Assembly (NCBI GenBank): GCA_037046735.1
Contig: JBAOHC010000021.1
Location: 62,001-126,000 of the forward strand
Source: JADKAV01 sp037046735
GTDB taxonomy: Bacteria > Actinomycetota > Actinomycetes > S36-B12 > UBA10799
Length of the DNA stretch: 64,000 bases
Direction of reading: 5' to 3'
A program made the translations under genes and the position numbers. Positions 34,511 to 44,100 of the stretch are shown here, piece by piece. Positions within the stretch are counted from its first letter, which is position 1. Each line of letters begins with the position of its first letter. The notes beneath the pieces were generated by a model that worked only from the letters and a program-made list of their open reading frames with translations, searched no databases and had not been told where the DNA came from.

Positions 34511-36495
34511 CGACTCTCGAGGACCTCGACGATCGCCTCCATGATGTCCATCAGTTCGTAGTCGGCGGGGGTGAAGACCCGCTTGATTCCCATGGACTCC
34601 AGCTCCCGGGCGTCAGCTGGCGGGATGATGCCGCCGAACACCACGGCAATGTCCTCGTCGGCGCCCTGCTCGGCCAGACCGTCGAGGATCTGCTTGGCCA
34701 GGTCGATGTGTGACCCGGACAGCACCGAGGCTCCGATCACATCCGCGCCCTCCTCGACCGCGGACTGCACGATCTCGTCGGGGCTCAGGCGGATGCCGGA
34801 GTAGATGACGTCGAAGCCGACGTGCCGGGCGGACACCGCGATCACCTCGGCACCGTTGGAATGGCCGTCCAGACCGGGTTTGCCGACCACGATGCGCGGC
34901 CGGTGGCCCACCTTCTCGGCGATCGCGTTGATGCGCTCGCGCAGCATGTCCACCCGGTCGCCGGTGAGTCCGAGCTGCTGGCCTTCGATGCCGGTCGCCG
35001 GGCGGTACTCCCCGAAGACCTCCCGCAACGCCCCTGCCCACTCGCCGGTCGTGACGCGAGCCAGCGCACACTCGATGCTGGGCTCCATCAGGTTGCTGCC
35101 GTTCTTGGCCGCCTGCTTCAGCGCCTCGATCGCCGCCTCCGCACGCGCCGTGTCGCGGCGGGCCCGCACATCATCCAGGTTGGCGATGATCTGCTCAGCG
35201 GCCTTCTCATCGACCTTGAAGATGCCACCGTCATCACCGGCCGTCAGTGGCGAGGGCAGTCCATCGGTCCACTTGTTCAAGCCCACCACGATCTGCTCAC
35301 CGGCGTTGATGCGGCTCATCCGCTCACTCATCGAGCGGACCAGCGCGGTCTTCATGTAGCCGCTCTCGATGGCCGGGATGACCCCACCCATGCCCAGGAT
35401 CGTCTCGATCTCGGCGGTCGCCTCATCCATCAGCGCCTCGACCTTGGCCTGCACCACCGGCGAGCCGTCGAAGAGGTCGGGGTACTCCAGCAGGTCGGTC
35501 TCGTAGGCGAGGATCTGCTGCAGGCGAAGGCTCCACTGCTGGTCCCACGGTCGCGGCAGCGACATCGCCTCGTTCCACGCCGGCAATTGCAGGGCGCGGC
35601 AGCGGGCGTTGCGGCTCAAGGTGACGCCGAGCGACTCCAGGATGATCCGCCAGGCGTTGTTCTCCGGTTGCGCCTCGGTCAGGCCGAGCGAGTTGACCTG
35701 CACGCCGTACCGGAAGCGGCGGTACTTCTCCTCGGTGACGCCGAAGCGGTCGGCGGTGTAGGAGTCCCACAGCTCACCGAAGGCGCGCATCTTGCACATC
35801 TCCTCGATGAACCGGATGCCCGCATTGACGAAGAAGGAGATGCGGCCCACCGCACGCTCGAACTGCTCATCGGTGAAGTGACCCCGCTCCTTGAGCAGAT
35901 CCAGCAGGCTGATCGCGTTGGCCAGCGCGAAGGCCAGCTCCTGCACCGGCGTGGCCCCGGCCTCCTGCAGGTGGTAGCTGCAGATGTTCGAGGCATTCCA
36001 CTTCGGGATTGCCTCCAGGCAGTACTCGTACATCTCCGCGATCAGGCGCATGGACGCCTGCGGCGGGTAGATGTAGGTGCCGCGGGCGAGGTACTCCTTG
36101 ATGAGGTCGTTCTGCGTGGTCCCCTGCAGTTTCGCCTCGTCCTCGCCCCGTTCGCGGGCCAGTGCCACATACAGCGCCAACAGCCACATCGCCGTGCCGT
36201 TGATGGTCATCGACGTGTTCATCTTCTCCAGCGGGATGCCGTCGAAGAGCACGTGGAAGTCGTCCAGGGAGTTGATCGGCACGCCCACTTTGCCCACTTC
36301 GGGGCGCGCGATGGGGTCGTCGGAGTCGTATCCGCACTGGGTGGGCAGGTCGAAGGCGATGCTCAGACCGGTCTGCCCCTTCTCCAGGTTCGAGCGGTAC
36401 AACTCGTTGGAGGCCTTGGCGCTGGAGTGACCGGCGTAGGTGCGGATGATCCACGGGCGGTCGGCGGCAGGCAGTTCGTGGGCTGGCGTACTCAT
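34507..36495 (-). CDS. ecm: Ethylmalonyl-CoA mutase
   Basis: A 662-residue single-chain B12-dependent mutase. It carries the Ecm/MeaA signature rather than the methylmalonyl-CoA one: PWIIRTYAGHSSAKASNELYR, FDLPTQCGYDSDDPIARPEVGK, KWNASNICSYHLQEAGATP, GVQVNSLGLTEAQPENN and LPRPWDQQWSLRLQQ. The C-terminal cobalamin domain has DGHSNG (543-548, His545). It converts (2R)-ethylmalonyl-CoA to methylsuccinyl-CoA. It may be leaderless (GATAAT 5 nt before the ATG). Crotonyl-CoA carboxylase/reductase and methylsuccinyl-CoA dehydrogenase are not in this window. Confidence 0.93.
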   Translation of the reverse strand: MSTPAHELPAADRPWIIRTYAGHSSAKASNELYRSNLEKGQTGLSIAFDLPTQCGYDSDDPIARPEVGKVGVPINSLDDFHVLFDGIPLEKMNTSMTINGTAMWLLALYVALARERGEDEAKLQGTTQNDLIKEYLARGTYIYPPQASMRLIAEMYEYCLEAIPKWNASNICSYHLQEAGATPVQELAFALANAISLLDLLKERGHFTDEQFERAVGRISFFVNAGIRFIEEMCKMRAFGELWDSYTADRFGVTEEKYRRFRYGVQVNSLGLTEAQPENNAWRIILESLGVTLSRNARCRALQLPAWNEAMSLPRPWDQQWSLRLQQILAYETDLLEYPDLFDGSPVVQAKVEALMDEATAEIETILGMGGVIPAIESGYMKTALVRSMSERMSRINAGEQIVVGLNKWTDGLPSPLTAGDDGGIFKVDEKAAEQIIANLDDVRARRDTARAEAAIEALKQAAKNGSNLMEPSIECALARVTTGEWAGALREVFGEYRPATGIEGQQLGLTGDRVDMLRERINAIAEKVGHRPRIVVGKPGLDGHSNGAEVIAVSARHVGFDVIYSGIRLSPDEIVQSAVEEGADVIGASVLSGSHIDLAKQILDGLAEQGADEDIAVVFGGIIPPADARELESMGIKRVFTPADYELMDIMEAIVEVLESR

Positions 36496-36500
36496 GCTTC

Positions 36501-36506
36501 ATTATC
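36501..36506 (-). promoter_or_regulatory. Candidate -10 box (GATAAT) of ecm
   Basis: GATAAT on the minus strand ends 5 nt before ATG 36495. Confidence 0.4.
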
Positions 36507-36556
36507 CGCACGAGGCGTTCCCGGATGTTACCCACGGGTAGGTCTGGGCACAAACA

Positions 36557-36591
36557 GATTCGGCGGCCCCTGACCTCGGGACCGCCGAATC
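36557..36591 (-). terminator. Terminator of the M36 peptidase gene
   Basis: GATTCGGCGG (36557-36566) pairs with CCGCCGAATC (36582-36591); three more C-G pairs extend the stem. On the minus strand it is followed by TGTTTGTG, a short T-rich run. Confidence 0.7.
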
Positions 36592-36606
36592 CGTGTCACG
36601 TGTCCG

Positions 36607-39600
36607 CTACGGCTTCTTACGCACCGCGGCGAATCGTACGGTTGCCGGTGCCGAGGCATTGCCTGCGGCATCCTTGGCCACGATCACGATCACGTGCTTC
36701 TTGCCCTTGCCGCCCTTGGCCTTGACCTTGGTCTTGAAGGGCGACGTACAGGCCTTCGCCGGCTTCTTGTCGACCTTGCAGGTGAAGGTCGCGCCGGCCT
36801 CCGAGGTGAATCTCACGGAAACCTTGGCCTTGGCCACCTTCGCCTTGGTCTTCTTTTTCGGAGCCTTGGTGATCTTCACCACTGGCGCGGTGGCGTCCTT
36901 CACCTGCGGGGCCGGACCAGCGACCGGCGGCGTCACCGGTAGAGCGGCCGTGGTGAAGGTCTGGTCGGAGCCCTCACTCAGAACCACACCATCGCGCATG
37001 GCGATCAGCCGGAAGTGGTAGGTCGTGGCCGGGCTCAGACCGGTCAGGCTCTCAGCCACCGCAACCCCGCCCGTGTCCGAGCCACCGTCCTTGACGGCCG
37101 TGAACTGGTCGTAGTCGGTCGTCGTGCCCCACTCGAACTGGTAGTCCGTCGCGTGGCCCTTGGACGTATGGGTCCCGTTCACCGTCGCCACGTCGGTCCC
37201 GACCGCAGAGGCCGCGTCCGTCTGGGACTTCGGCAGTCCGAAGGTGTCGCACACGCGGGTCCCGATACCCCACTGCTGTAGGGTGCCCGTATCCACGGCA
37301 GCGAGATCACTGACGGTCAGCGTCCAGACGCCACTGGAATCCTGCCCATTGAAGGCCGACAGCGGCTCCTCGGGACGGTAGGTTCCGGTGAAGGCCCCGA
37401 GGCCGGCGTTGTAGGTCGCGTTGTCCACCGGACCGGCCGCGCTGTCATCGAGGACGAGATCCACGATGTTGTCGTGATCAGTTCCATTGGTTCCCGCGCC
37501 GATCCGGTTGACCAGGATCACCGTCGTCGCGTCATGAGTCAGCGTGATCTTGAGGTCGCCCACCCACGTGTGCAGAAGTTCCCCGATGCTCACCGTCAGG
37601 TTCTGCACCGGTCCAGTGCCGGACATCGTCAGAGTCGATGTGACTCCCGCGGGATTGTTGTCAGGAATCCCCTTGGGCACGTCAGTGCTGTTCTGGAAAC
37701 TGCCCAGAACCAGGTTCTGCACCGGAATGGCGACCGGCCCGTCCGGACCCGTGACGGACACCGTCAGGGCCACATTCGCCGAACATGGCTGGTTCTCCGG
37801 CAGCGTCACCATGAAGGCGGGGCTGTTCGCTTCCTGGGCTCCGGTCCCTATCGTCGGCCACGTCGAGGAGGACCTGGTGACGGTGCCCTGCGTCGAACTC
37901 AAGGTCCCGGTCAATCCGGCGATCGGTGCAGCAGTGAGGTTCTGCAGCGTCGTCTTGACCGCCAGCGTCTCACCCGGTTCCGCAACCCCGTCGCCGTCGC
38001 CGCGCGGGGCGTCGTCGTCGACGGAGGTGGCCTTGAACAGCAGGGACGGCGGCAACGTGAAGTCCTCCACAGCCGCGTTGGCGCCCGCACTGGCAGTGGA
38101 GGCGAAGAAGCCCATACCGCGGTTGGCGAACACCGACCAGACCGTGTTCAGGTTCACGCCGTTGACCGACGCCGACTGCAGGATCGCGTCGCGCATGGTC
38201 AGCATGCTCGGAGCGTTCGGCGAGAGCCGCATACCGCCGGTGATGATCTTCAGTGCATCGTTGCGGCCCAAGGCCTTGCGCAGATCCCACATCGTCTGCG
38301 ACCAGATCTCGCCGCCGTCATGCACGCCGTTGGTGGTGCCCACCTTGCCCAGATCGCCGTAGGTGTACCCACCGGATCCGGCCGTTCCCGAAGCCGGACA
38401 CTGGACGGCCGGTGCGCCCACGGCACAGTCGATGGCCTGGAGACGGATGCGGGAGATGCCGCCGAAGATGCCGGGGACTCCGGTCGAGTAGTCAGCGAGC
38501 CAGACGTCGGCAGTCCCGGGTGCGTCAGTGCGGGTCCCTTCACCCACCAGCAGGTCCAGGGAGTAGAAGTCCGACCAGCCCTCACCCATCGCTCCCGACT
38601 GCAGCTGGGTCAGCCCGCCGCCGTTGCCGACGAGGCGGTTGGACAGGCCGTGTCCGTACTCGTGGTACACGACATCCGCGGCCGCACTGCCGTCGGTGTC
38701 GTACTGCACGCCAGCCGCTGAGGGCGCGCCGTCCCACATGTACATCTGCATCCGCGGCGAGGATCCGTCGGCAGGTGTCGCGAAGTTCGCGTTGTTGATG
38801 CCGCTGGAATCCTGCGCTTCGGCCAGGACGGCGTCACCGCCGACGCCTTGACCGGAGGAGTTGACGTGCTCGAAGTTGCGCGAGGCCTCATCGAAGCCGA
38901 TCGGGGCCTGCAGCAGATGGTCGTGGAAGTGGTTGGTGAGGTAGAAGAGGCCAACGGCACCAGCGTTGCGGTTCACCGTCTTCGTGGCCAGGTTGGCACT
39001 GTCCCACGTGCATCCGAACGCGGGGCATCCGGCCTGGGTGTACCACGTCATGGGGTAGCTCCAGTTACCCGAACCAACGTTGCGGATCACCTGCTCGCCC
39101 GCCTGGTAGCCGTTCGAGCCGTTGTTGTCGACATACGTATGGGTGTTGTTGCCCTTCAGCTGGTTCAGATCGGCCGCCGAGCGGTCCAGCCAGGTCGGAT
39201 CCGTGCCGAAGTTGACCGTGGTCGGTGCCAGCACCTGCGACGGGAAGTCCTTCCAGACGGCAGCATCGTTGGAGTCGAAGGCGGTCAGGGAATGCCGGGC
39301 GAGGATGTCGCCGGTCAGCGCGTCCACCACGACCCGGTACAGGATCGAGTCGGCATCCAGGACCTGCACCTCCCAGGCCAGCCGGTCCTGACCGGCCTGC
39401 GCGAAGACCACCAGCCCCGCCGACTCCGCGTACGTGGTGTAGGTCGTCTTCTGATCAGCAGCGTTCGAGCGGCTCTTCACCGGGGGTACGGACTGGTCGC
39501 CGCCGACGTCGGCGCGAGCGGCCAGCAACGCCTCATCGGCACCGAGGGTAGGCGTCGTGGACGGCACCGACAGGTTGGGCACGGGCGAGCCACTGATATT

Positions 39601-40092
39601 GATCAACTGCCCCTTCTCCGTGACGTTGCCACGCAGGTAGGTGTCGAACGACTCGAGGCCGTCGAACTTCTGGGCGTACGTCAGGTGCGTGACCCCGTCG
39701 ATCGACGTATAGGACTCGGTGAGCTGCAATGCGGCGAGGTCGGCTGAGTCCAGGCCGAGGGCTGCCTTGTTCGCACGGACGTAGTCGAGCACGATGTCTG
39801 ATGGCTGCGCCGTCGAACGGGCTGTCAGGAACTTGTCGGTCCGACCCACGAACGACACCGCGCCGGTGGCGGGATCGGTGTCCGCGAAGCCTTCCGCTCC
39901 TAGCCCGGCCGCCAGCCTGGAGGTCTTGAGCGGAGCGACGGGCGGCGCCTTCTGGTCCAGTCGCACATCGACGTTGGGCAGCAACTGCTCCTGATGGTCG
40001 GCAGCGGCAGTCGCTGACTGCGCTCCGGAGAATCCGATGATTGCTGCCGCTAGGCCGAGCAGGCCAACTCGGACGGTATTCGCACTTTTCAT
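36607..40092 (-). CDS. Secreted fungalysin-type (M36) metalloprotease with P-domain and FN3
   Basis: A 1161-residue exported protein. The signal peptide is about residues 1-29. An FTP-like propeptide follows (about 40-280), then an M36 catalytic domain with HEYGH at 477-481 and the third zinc ligand Glu504 in GEGWSDFY. After about 650 come a CARDB-like region, a proprotein-convertase P-domain (LLHTWVGDLKITLTHD, WTLTVSD), an FN3 domain (SLTGLSPATTYHFRLIA) and a very Lys-rich Ig-like tail (APKKKTKAKVAKAK, CKVDKKPAKAC). It is probably an autoprocessed extracellular protease; the basic tail may hold it to the cell envelope. Confidence 0.92.
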   Translation of the reverse strand: MKSANTVRVGLLGLAAAIIGFSGAQSATAAADHQEQLLPNVDVRLDQKAPPVAPLKTSRLAAGLGAEGFADTDPATGAVSFVGRTDKFLTARSTAQPSDIVLDYVRANKAALGLDSADLAALQLTESYTSIDGVTHLTYAQKFDGLESFDTYLRGNVTEKGQLINISGSPVPNLSVPSTTPTLGADEALLAARADVGGDQSVPPVKSRSNAADQKTTYTTYAESAGLVVFAQAGQDRLAWEVQVLDADSILYRVVVDALTGDILARHSLTAFDSNDAAVWKDFPSQVLAPTTVNFGTDPTWLDRSAADLNQLKGNNTHTYVDNNGSNGYQAGEQVIRNVGSGNWSYPMTWYTQAGCPAFGCTWDSANLATKTVNRNAGAVGLFYLTNHFHDHLLQAPIGFDEASRNFEHVNSSGQGVGGDAVLAEAQDSSGINNANFATPADGSSPRMQMYMWDGAPSAAGVQYDTDGSAAADVVYHEYGHGLSNRLVGNGGGLTQLQSGAMGEGWSDFYSLDLLVGEGTRTDAPGTADVWLADYSTGVPGIFGGISRIRLQAIDCAVGAPAVQCPASGTAGSGGYTYGDLGKVGTTNGVHDGGEIWSQTMWDLRKALGRNDALKIITGGMRLSPNAPSMLTMRDAILQSASVNGVNLNTVWSVFANRGMGFFASTASAGANAAVEDFTLPPSLLFKATSVDDDAPRGDGDGVAEPGETLAVKTTLQNLTAAPIAGLTGTLSSTQGTVTRSSSTWPTIGTGAQEANSPAFMVTLPENQPCSANVALTVSVTGPDGPVAIPVQNLVLGSFQNSTDVPKGIPDNNPAGVTSTLTMSGTGPVQNLTVSIGELLHTWVGDLKITLTHDATTVILVNRIGAGTNGTDHDNIVDLVLDDSAAGPVDNATYNAGLGAFTGTYRPEEPLSAFNGQDSSGVWTLTVSDLAAVDTGTLQQWGIGTRVCDTFGLPKSQTDAASAVGTDVATVNGTHTSKGHATDYQFEWGTTTDYDQFTAVKDGGSDTGGVAVAESLTGLSPATTYHFRLIAMRDGVVLSEGSDQTFTTAALPVTPPVAGPAPQVKDATAPVVKITKAPKKKTKAKVAKAKVSVRFTSEAGATFTCKVDKKPAKACTSPFKTKVKAKGGKGKKHVIVIVAKDAAGNASAPATVRFAAVRKKP

Positions 40093-40231
40093 GTCTGCCG
40101 CTTATCTGTAAAGTCCGGCCCCCGACTCGGCGAACGTACACCCGAATGGCCCCATTTACAAGCTTTTTTCAAGATAAGGCGGACATACTGCGGCATATTG
40201 AGATAAGATACGCTCCACACCCAATTGGATC

Positions 40232-40600
40232 TTAGGTAAGGCTTTCATACTCTTCATCACTGAGCAGACGCGACCTGATCAGGAAGCGGTGCCCGGTCGG
40301 CGCCTCAAGAGAGAAGCCGGCACCACGTCCCACCACCAAGTCGATCGTCAGGTGGGTGTGCTTCCAGTACTCGAACTGCGGGGCAGACATGTAGACCGGG
40401 ATCTCCCCCACCCCCTCGACGTCCAGCACACCCCACAGCACGTCGGCGACCTCCGAAACCATGAACTCCCCGGCCGGGTAACACATCGGTGAACTGCCGT
40501 CGCAACAACCACCCGACTGGTGGAACATCAACGGTCCGTTCTCGCCGAAGAGGCGGCGGAGCATCTCCGCCGCCTCTGGCGTCACGTCCACTCGTGACAT
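40232..40600 (-). CDS. DUF779 domain protein
   Basis: A 122-residue protein of the DUF779 family: MLRRLFGENGPLMFHQSGGCCDGSSPMC with its Cys cluster, FEYWKHTHLTIDLVVGRG and a terminal RFLIRSRLL. It starts directly after the stop of the aldehyde dehydrogenase gene; the two families are almost always neighbours. The function is unknown; the Cys cluster suggests metal or redox work for the dehydrogenase. Confidence 0.92.
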   Translation of the reverse strand: MSRVDVTPEAAEMLRRLFGENGPLMFHQSGGCCDGSSPMCYPAGEFMVSEVADVLWGVLDVEGVGEIPVYMSAPQFEYWKHTHLTIDLVVGRGAGFSLEAPTGHRFLIRSRLLSDEEYESLT

Positions 40601-42124
40601 TTAGAAGAAGCCAAGCTTCTTCGGGGAGTAGCTCACGAGCAGGTTCTTGGTCTGCTGGTAGTGCTCCAGCATTCGCAGGTGGTTCTCCCGCCCGATGCCT
40701 GAGCCCTTGTACCCACCGAACGCGGCGTGCGCCGGGTAAGCGTGGTAGCAGTTGGTCCAGACGCGGCCGGCCTGGATGGTGCGACCGGCGCGATAGGCGG
40801 TGTTGATGTTGCGGCTCCACACGCCGGCCCCGAGGCCGTAGAGGGTGTCGTTGGCGATGTGCATGGCATCGTCGAAGTCACTGAAGTTGGTCACGGACAC
40901 GACCGGACCGAAGATCTCCTCCTGGAAGATCCGCATCGAGTTCTTGCCCTCGAAGATCGTGGGCGCCACGTAGTAGCCCTCGCTCAGGTCGCCGCCGAGA
41001 TCCACCCGCTCACCGCCGGTGATCAGGCGCGCGCCCTCCTGCTGGCCGATCTCGATGTAGCTCAGGATCTTCTCGAGCTGGTCGTTGCTGGCCTGGGCAC
41101 CGATCATCGTGTCGGTATCCAGCGGGTTGCCCTGCAGGACCGCCTTGGTGCGTTCGGTGGCATCGGACAGGAACGAGTCGTAGATCGAGTCCTGGATCAG
41201 TGCGCGGCTCGGGCAGGTGCAGACCTCACCCTGGTTGAGCGCGAACATCGTGAAGCCCTCGAGCGCCTTGTCGTAGAAGTCGTCGTTGGCCTGGGCGATG
41301 TCATCGAAGAAGATGTTCGGGCTCTTGCCGCCGAGTTCGAGGGTGACGGGGATGATGTTGGCGCTGGCGTACTGCATGATCAGCCGGCCCGTGGTGGTCT
41401 CGCCGGTGAAGGCGATCTTGCGGATGCGCGGGCTGGAGGCCAAGGGCTTTCCGGCCTCAACGCCGAAGCCATTGACGACGTTCAGTACGCCGGGCGGCAG
41501 CAGGTCGCCGACGAGATCCATCAGCCACATGATCGAGGCGGGTGTCTGCTCGGCCGGCTTGAGGACCACGGCGTTGCCCGCGGCCAGAGCCGGGGCGAGC
41601 TTCCACACGGCCATCAGGATGGGGAAGTTCCAGGGGATGATCTGCCCGACCACACCGAGCGGCTCGTGGAAGTGGTAGGCGACGGTGTCCTCATCGAGTT
41701 CGGAGATCGCACCCTCTTGCCCGCGCAGGACGCCGGCGAAGTACTTGAAGTGATCGATGGCCAACGGGATGTCGGCGGCCAGCGTCTCGCGGACGGGCTT
41801 GCCGTTCTCCCATGACTCCGCCACCGCGATCGCATCGAGGTTCTCCTCCATGCGCAGGGCGATGCGGTTGATGATGTCCGCGCGCTCGGTGGGAGACATC
41901 TTGCCCCAGGCCGGCGCTGCGGCATGGGCGGCGTCCAGGGCGAGTTCGATGTCCTCCGCGGTCGACCGGGCGACCTCGCAGAAGGGCTTGCCGTTGACCG
42001 GCGACACGTTTTCGAAGTACTGACCCTTGACGGGTGCTACGCGCTTGCCACCGATCCAGTTGTCGTAGCGGGCTTCGTAGCTGACGACGCTGCCTTCAGC
42101 GCCGGGCGGTGCGTAAACGGTCAT
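40601..42124 (-). CDS. NAD-dependent aldehyde dehydrogenase (ExaC/AldA type)
   Basis: A 507-residue ALDH starting MTVYAPPG at ATG 42124 (GGAAGG upstream). It has IIPWNFPILMAVWKLAPALAAGN, catalytic Glu263 in TLELGGKSP and catalytic Cys302 in NQGEVCTCPSRA, with a second Cys at 304, typical of the acetaldehyde dehydrogenase ExaC/AcoD group. The role is oxidation of acetaldehyde or related aldehydes to acids. It forms an operon with DUF779, and the gene on the other side of the repeat-filled gap encodes a GAF regulator transcribed toward it. Confidence 0.94.
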   Translation of the reverse strand: MTVYAPPGAEGSVVSYEARYDNWIGGKRVAPVKGQYFENVSPVNGKPFCEVARSTAEDIELALDAAHAAAPAWGKMSPTERADIINRIALRMEENLDAIAVAESWENGKPVRETLAADIPLAIDHFKYFAGVLRGQEGAISELDEDTVAYHFHEPLGVVGQIIPWNFPILMAVWKLAPALAAGNAVVLKPAEQTPASIMWLMDLVGDLLPPGVLNVVNGFGVEAGKPLASSPRIRKIAFTGETTTGRLIMQYASANIIPVTLELGGKSPNIFFDDIAQANDDFYDKALEGFTMFALNQGEVCTCPSRALIQDSIYDSFLSDATERTKAVLQGNPLDTDTMIGAQASNDQLEKILSYIEIGQQEGARLITGGERVDLGGDLSEGYYVAPTIFEGKNSMRIFQEEIFGPVVSVTNFSDFDDAMHIANDTLYGLGAGVWSRNINTAYRAGRTIQAGRVWTNCYHAYPAHAAFGGYKGSGIGRENHLRMLEHYQQTKNLLVSYSPKKLGFF

Positions 42125-42693
42125 GGAGTGAACCTTCCAAGCTCTCCCCGGCGGTTCCGGGACGTGGAAGCACCGTAGGCACGGCAAGGTTGCAACTAGG
42201 TTGCACAAATGAGATCTGGGTCACAGGCTGTGGGTCGGCGGGGCCGCCGAATTGCTCGGGTGGCCCGGGACTTTTCCGGGGTAGTTGGTGCGCGACGCCC
42301 GGCCGCGACAACAACAACCCCGGAAAGAAGGTAACCCAGAACCGCAGACGTGGTTCGTCACGCAGCAGGCGTTCGTCCGCGGTACCGCCGTTCGTCAAAA
42401 CCGGCCGCGACACGCCGAACCGATGTCTACGGGACGAACGCCTGCGGCGGCCGCGAGCTTTTCACGCGTTGTTGGGTCGAAACGCGGCACGGGAGAACAA
42501 CAACCCCGGAAAAGCGGCCCACACCAAGCCGGACCGATGTACACGGGACGAACGCCTGCGGCGGCCGCGAGCTTTTCACGCGTTGTTGGGTCGAAACGCG
42601 GCACGGGAGAACAACAACCCCGGAAAAGCGGCCCACACCAAGCCGGACCGATGTACACGGGACGAAGGCCTGCGGCCTGTCACCGGCGAACCG
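42125..42693. other. Repeat-filled intergenic region
   Basis: About 570 nt without a credible gene between the aldehyde dehydrogenase and the GAF regulator, both on the minus strand. It holds an inverted repeat (CTTTTCCGGGG near 42268 against CCCCGGAAAG near 42308) and the 114-bp tandem array. Open frames here are by-products of a repeat length divisible by three. Confidence 0.7.
42418..42675. repeat. 114-bp tandem repeat, about 2.3 copies
   Basis: The segments 42431-42544 and 42545-42658 are identical over 114 nt, and a third partial unit runs to about 42675. Each unit contains GGGACGAACGCCTGCGG, a CGCGTTGTTGGGTCG stretch and AACAACAACCCCGG. Two full copies with no differences imply recent duplication. 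Confidence 0.9.
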
Positions 42694-43983
42694 TCAGCGC
42701 GGCCCCCCCGGCAGCCGCGGCAGCGGGACCGACAACAACTTGTGCAGCCGGTCCAGTCGCGCCAACAACCCGATCCGCTTCGGCGACGACGCCGGCAGCG
42801 CCCGCAGCGCGGCCTGGATGACCTCGACGTCATCGCGGCCGTCCTCCCCCACCGAGAACTGCAGCAGGGACTGCGAATCACCGGACGCCAGGGCCGCCCG
42901 CCGGACGCGCGCTCGCAACTCCGCCCGCGCCTCCGAGATCTCCGGCGACTGCGACGCGGGCAGCAGCGGGCCGGCATACAGCGTGATCGCCGCCCGGGTG
43001 TCGCCACGGTCAAGCGCTTCCACCACCTCCCGGGCATCCGTCAGGACCTCCTGCGACAACCGATACGGCCTGGACTGCAACGCCTCCTCGCCCAGAATCT
43101 TGCGCAGCCGGGCCATCTCAGCCCGCACCGTCACCAAGGGCACATCGTGCTCATGCAGCAGCACCGCGAGCCGCTCCCCGCTGAGCCCGTTGGGATGGGC
43201 GCTGAGCAGGTACAGCATTTCGGAGTGGCGGGCCGACAGCCGGATCTGGTCACCGTCACGCAGCAGCAGCGCGCGGTCCCGTCCCAGCACCTGCAGTTGC
43301 GCCTGCGTCCGCGCCGGCTGCTGGGTGGCCAGCCACTGTTCCACGGCCATGGCCGTGGCCCGCACCATGGCCAGGGCCTGCGGAGTCGCGACCTGATCGC
43401 GACCCGTGACGTCGAGGACCCCGAGCGCGCGGCCGGTGTGCGGATCGTGAATAGGCACCGCGGTGCAACTCCACGGCTGGACCGTCCCGCGGAAGTGCTC
43501 GGAGGCGAAGATCTGCACCGGGGCGTTCAGGGTCAGTGCCGTGCCCGGCGCGTTGGTCCCGGCATCGGCCTCTGACCAACTACTGCCTGGCACAAAACCC
43601 ATGCCCTCCGCCCGCGACAGCAGGTCGGTGTCGCCCTCCACCCACAACAGGTGCCCGCCCGCGTCACCAAGTGCGACCACATGCCCGCTCGACGCCGCCG
43701 GATCCACAAGCAGCGACCGGATCATGGGCAATGCACCTGCCAGCGGGCTCGCCTGCCGAGCCGCCTGCAGGGCACCGGCGTCCCACACCAACGGGGGCGC
43801 CTGGGCGCCGGGATCCACCCCATCGGCCACGCTGCGCCGCCAGGAGTCGAGCACCAAGGACCGCACGGTTGCCGCCGCCGAGGCATCACCAGTGAGGAAT
43901 TTCTCCTGGGCGATGTGCACCGCCCAGGCAACCGAGCCCAGGTCCGGTGCCACCCAATGCGTGGGAGGTCGCCCGCGTGGCAT
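42694..43983 (-). CDS. GAF-domain transcriptional regulator of the aldehyde dehydrogenase
   Basis: A 429-residue protein from ATG 43983. The N-terminal region (about 10-250) has an AcoR-like GAF sensor (WVAPDLGSVAWAVHIAQEKFL, SWRRSVADGVDP, FVPGSSWSEADAGTNAPGTAL, GRALGVLDVTG). There is no sigma-54 AAA domain; residues 280-400 instead look like a winged helix of OmpR/SARP type (LSARHSEMLYLLSAHPNGLSGERLAVLLHE, VRAEMARLRKILG). Such regulators lie next to ExaC-type dehydrogenases in actinobacteria. TACCCT is 6 nt before the ATG. Confidence 0.85.
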   Translation of the reverse strand: MPRGRPPTHWVAPDLGSVAWAVHIAQEKFLTGDASAAATVRSLVLDSWRRSVADGVDPGAQAPPLVWDAGALQAARQASPLAGALPMIRSLLVDPAASSGHVVALGDAGGHLLWVEGDTDLLSRAEGMGFVPGSSWSEADAGTNAPGTALTLNAPVQIFASEHFRGTVQPWSCTAVPIHDPHTGRALGVLDVTGRDQVATPQALAMVRATAMAVEQWLATQQPARTQAQLQVLGRDRALLLRDGDQIRLSARHSEMLYLLSAHPNGLSGERLAVLLHEHDVPLVTVRAEMARLRKILGEEALQSRPYRLSQEVLTDAREVVEALDRGDTRAAITLYAGPLLPASQSPEISEARAELRARVRRAALASGDSQSLLQFSVGEDGRDDVEVIQAALRALPASSPKRIGLLARLDRLHKLLSVPLPRLPGGPR

Positions 43984-43989
43984 GAACCG

Positions 43990-43995
43990 AGGGTA
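43990..43995 (-). promoter_or_regulatory. Candidate -10 box (TACCCT) of the GAF regulator
   Basis: TACCCT on the minus strand ends 6 nt before ATG 43983. Confidence 0.4.
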
Positions 43996-44100
43996 CGTGC
44001 ATCCCGGCGAGAAGTCTCCCGCTCTTCCGGAGCCCGGCAACGGAATAGCCGCCCAGAAGGCGGTGTTGACAGCGGTATGCATCCCCGCGTGACGATCAAC

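Noticed and set aside
42395..42658. Open frame with two identical 38-residue repeats
   Set aside because: It arises because the 114-bp DNA repeat is a multiple of three; there is no ribosome-binding site and the Arg/Cys-rich sequence is not protein-like.
42418..42675. Possible CRISPR array
   Set aside because: Units are contiguous and 114 bp with no unique spacers; no cas genes are in the window.
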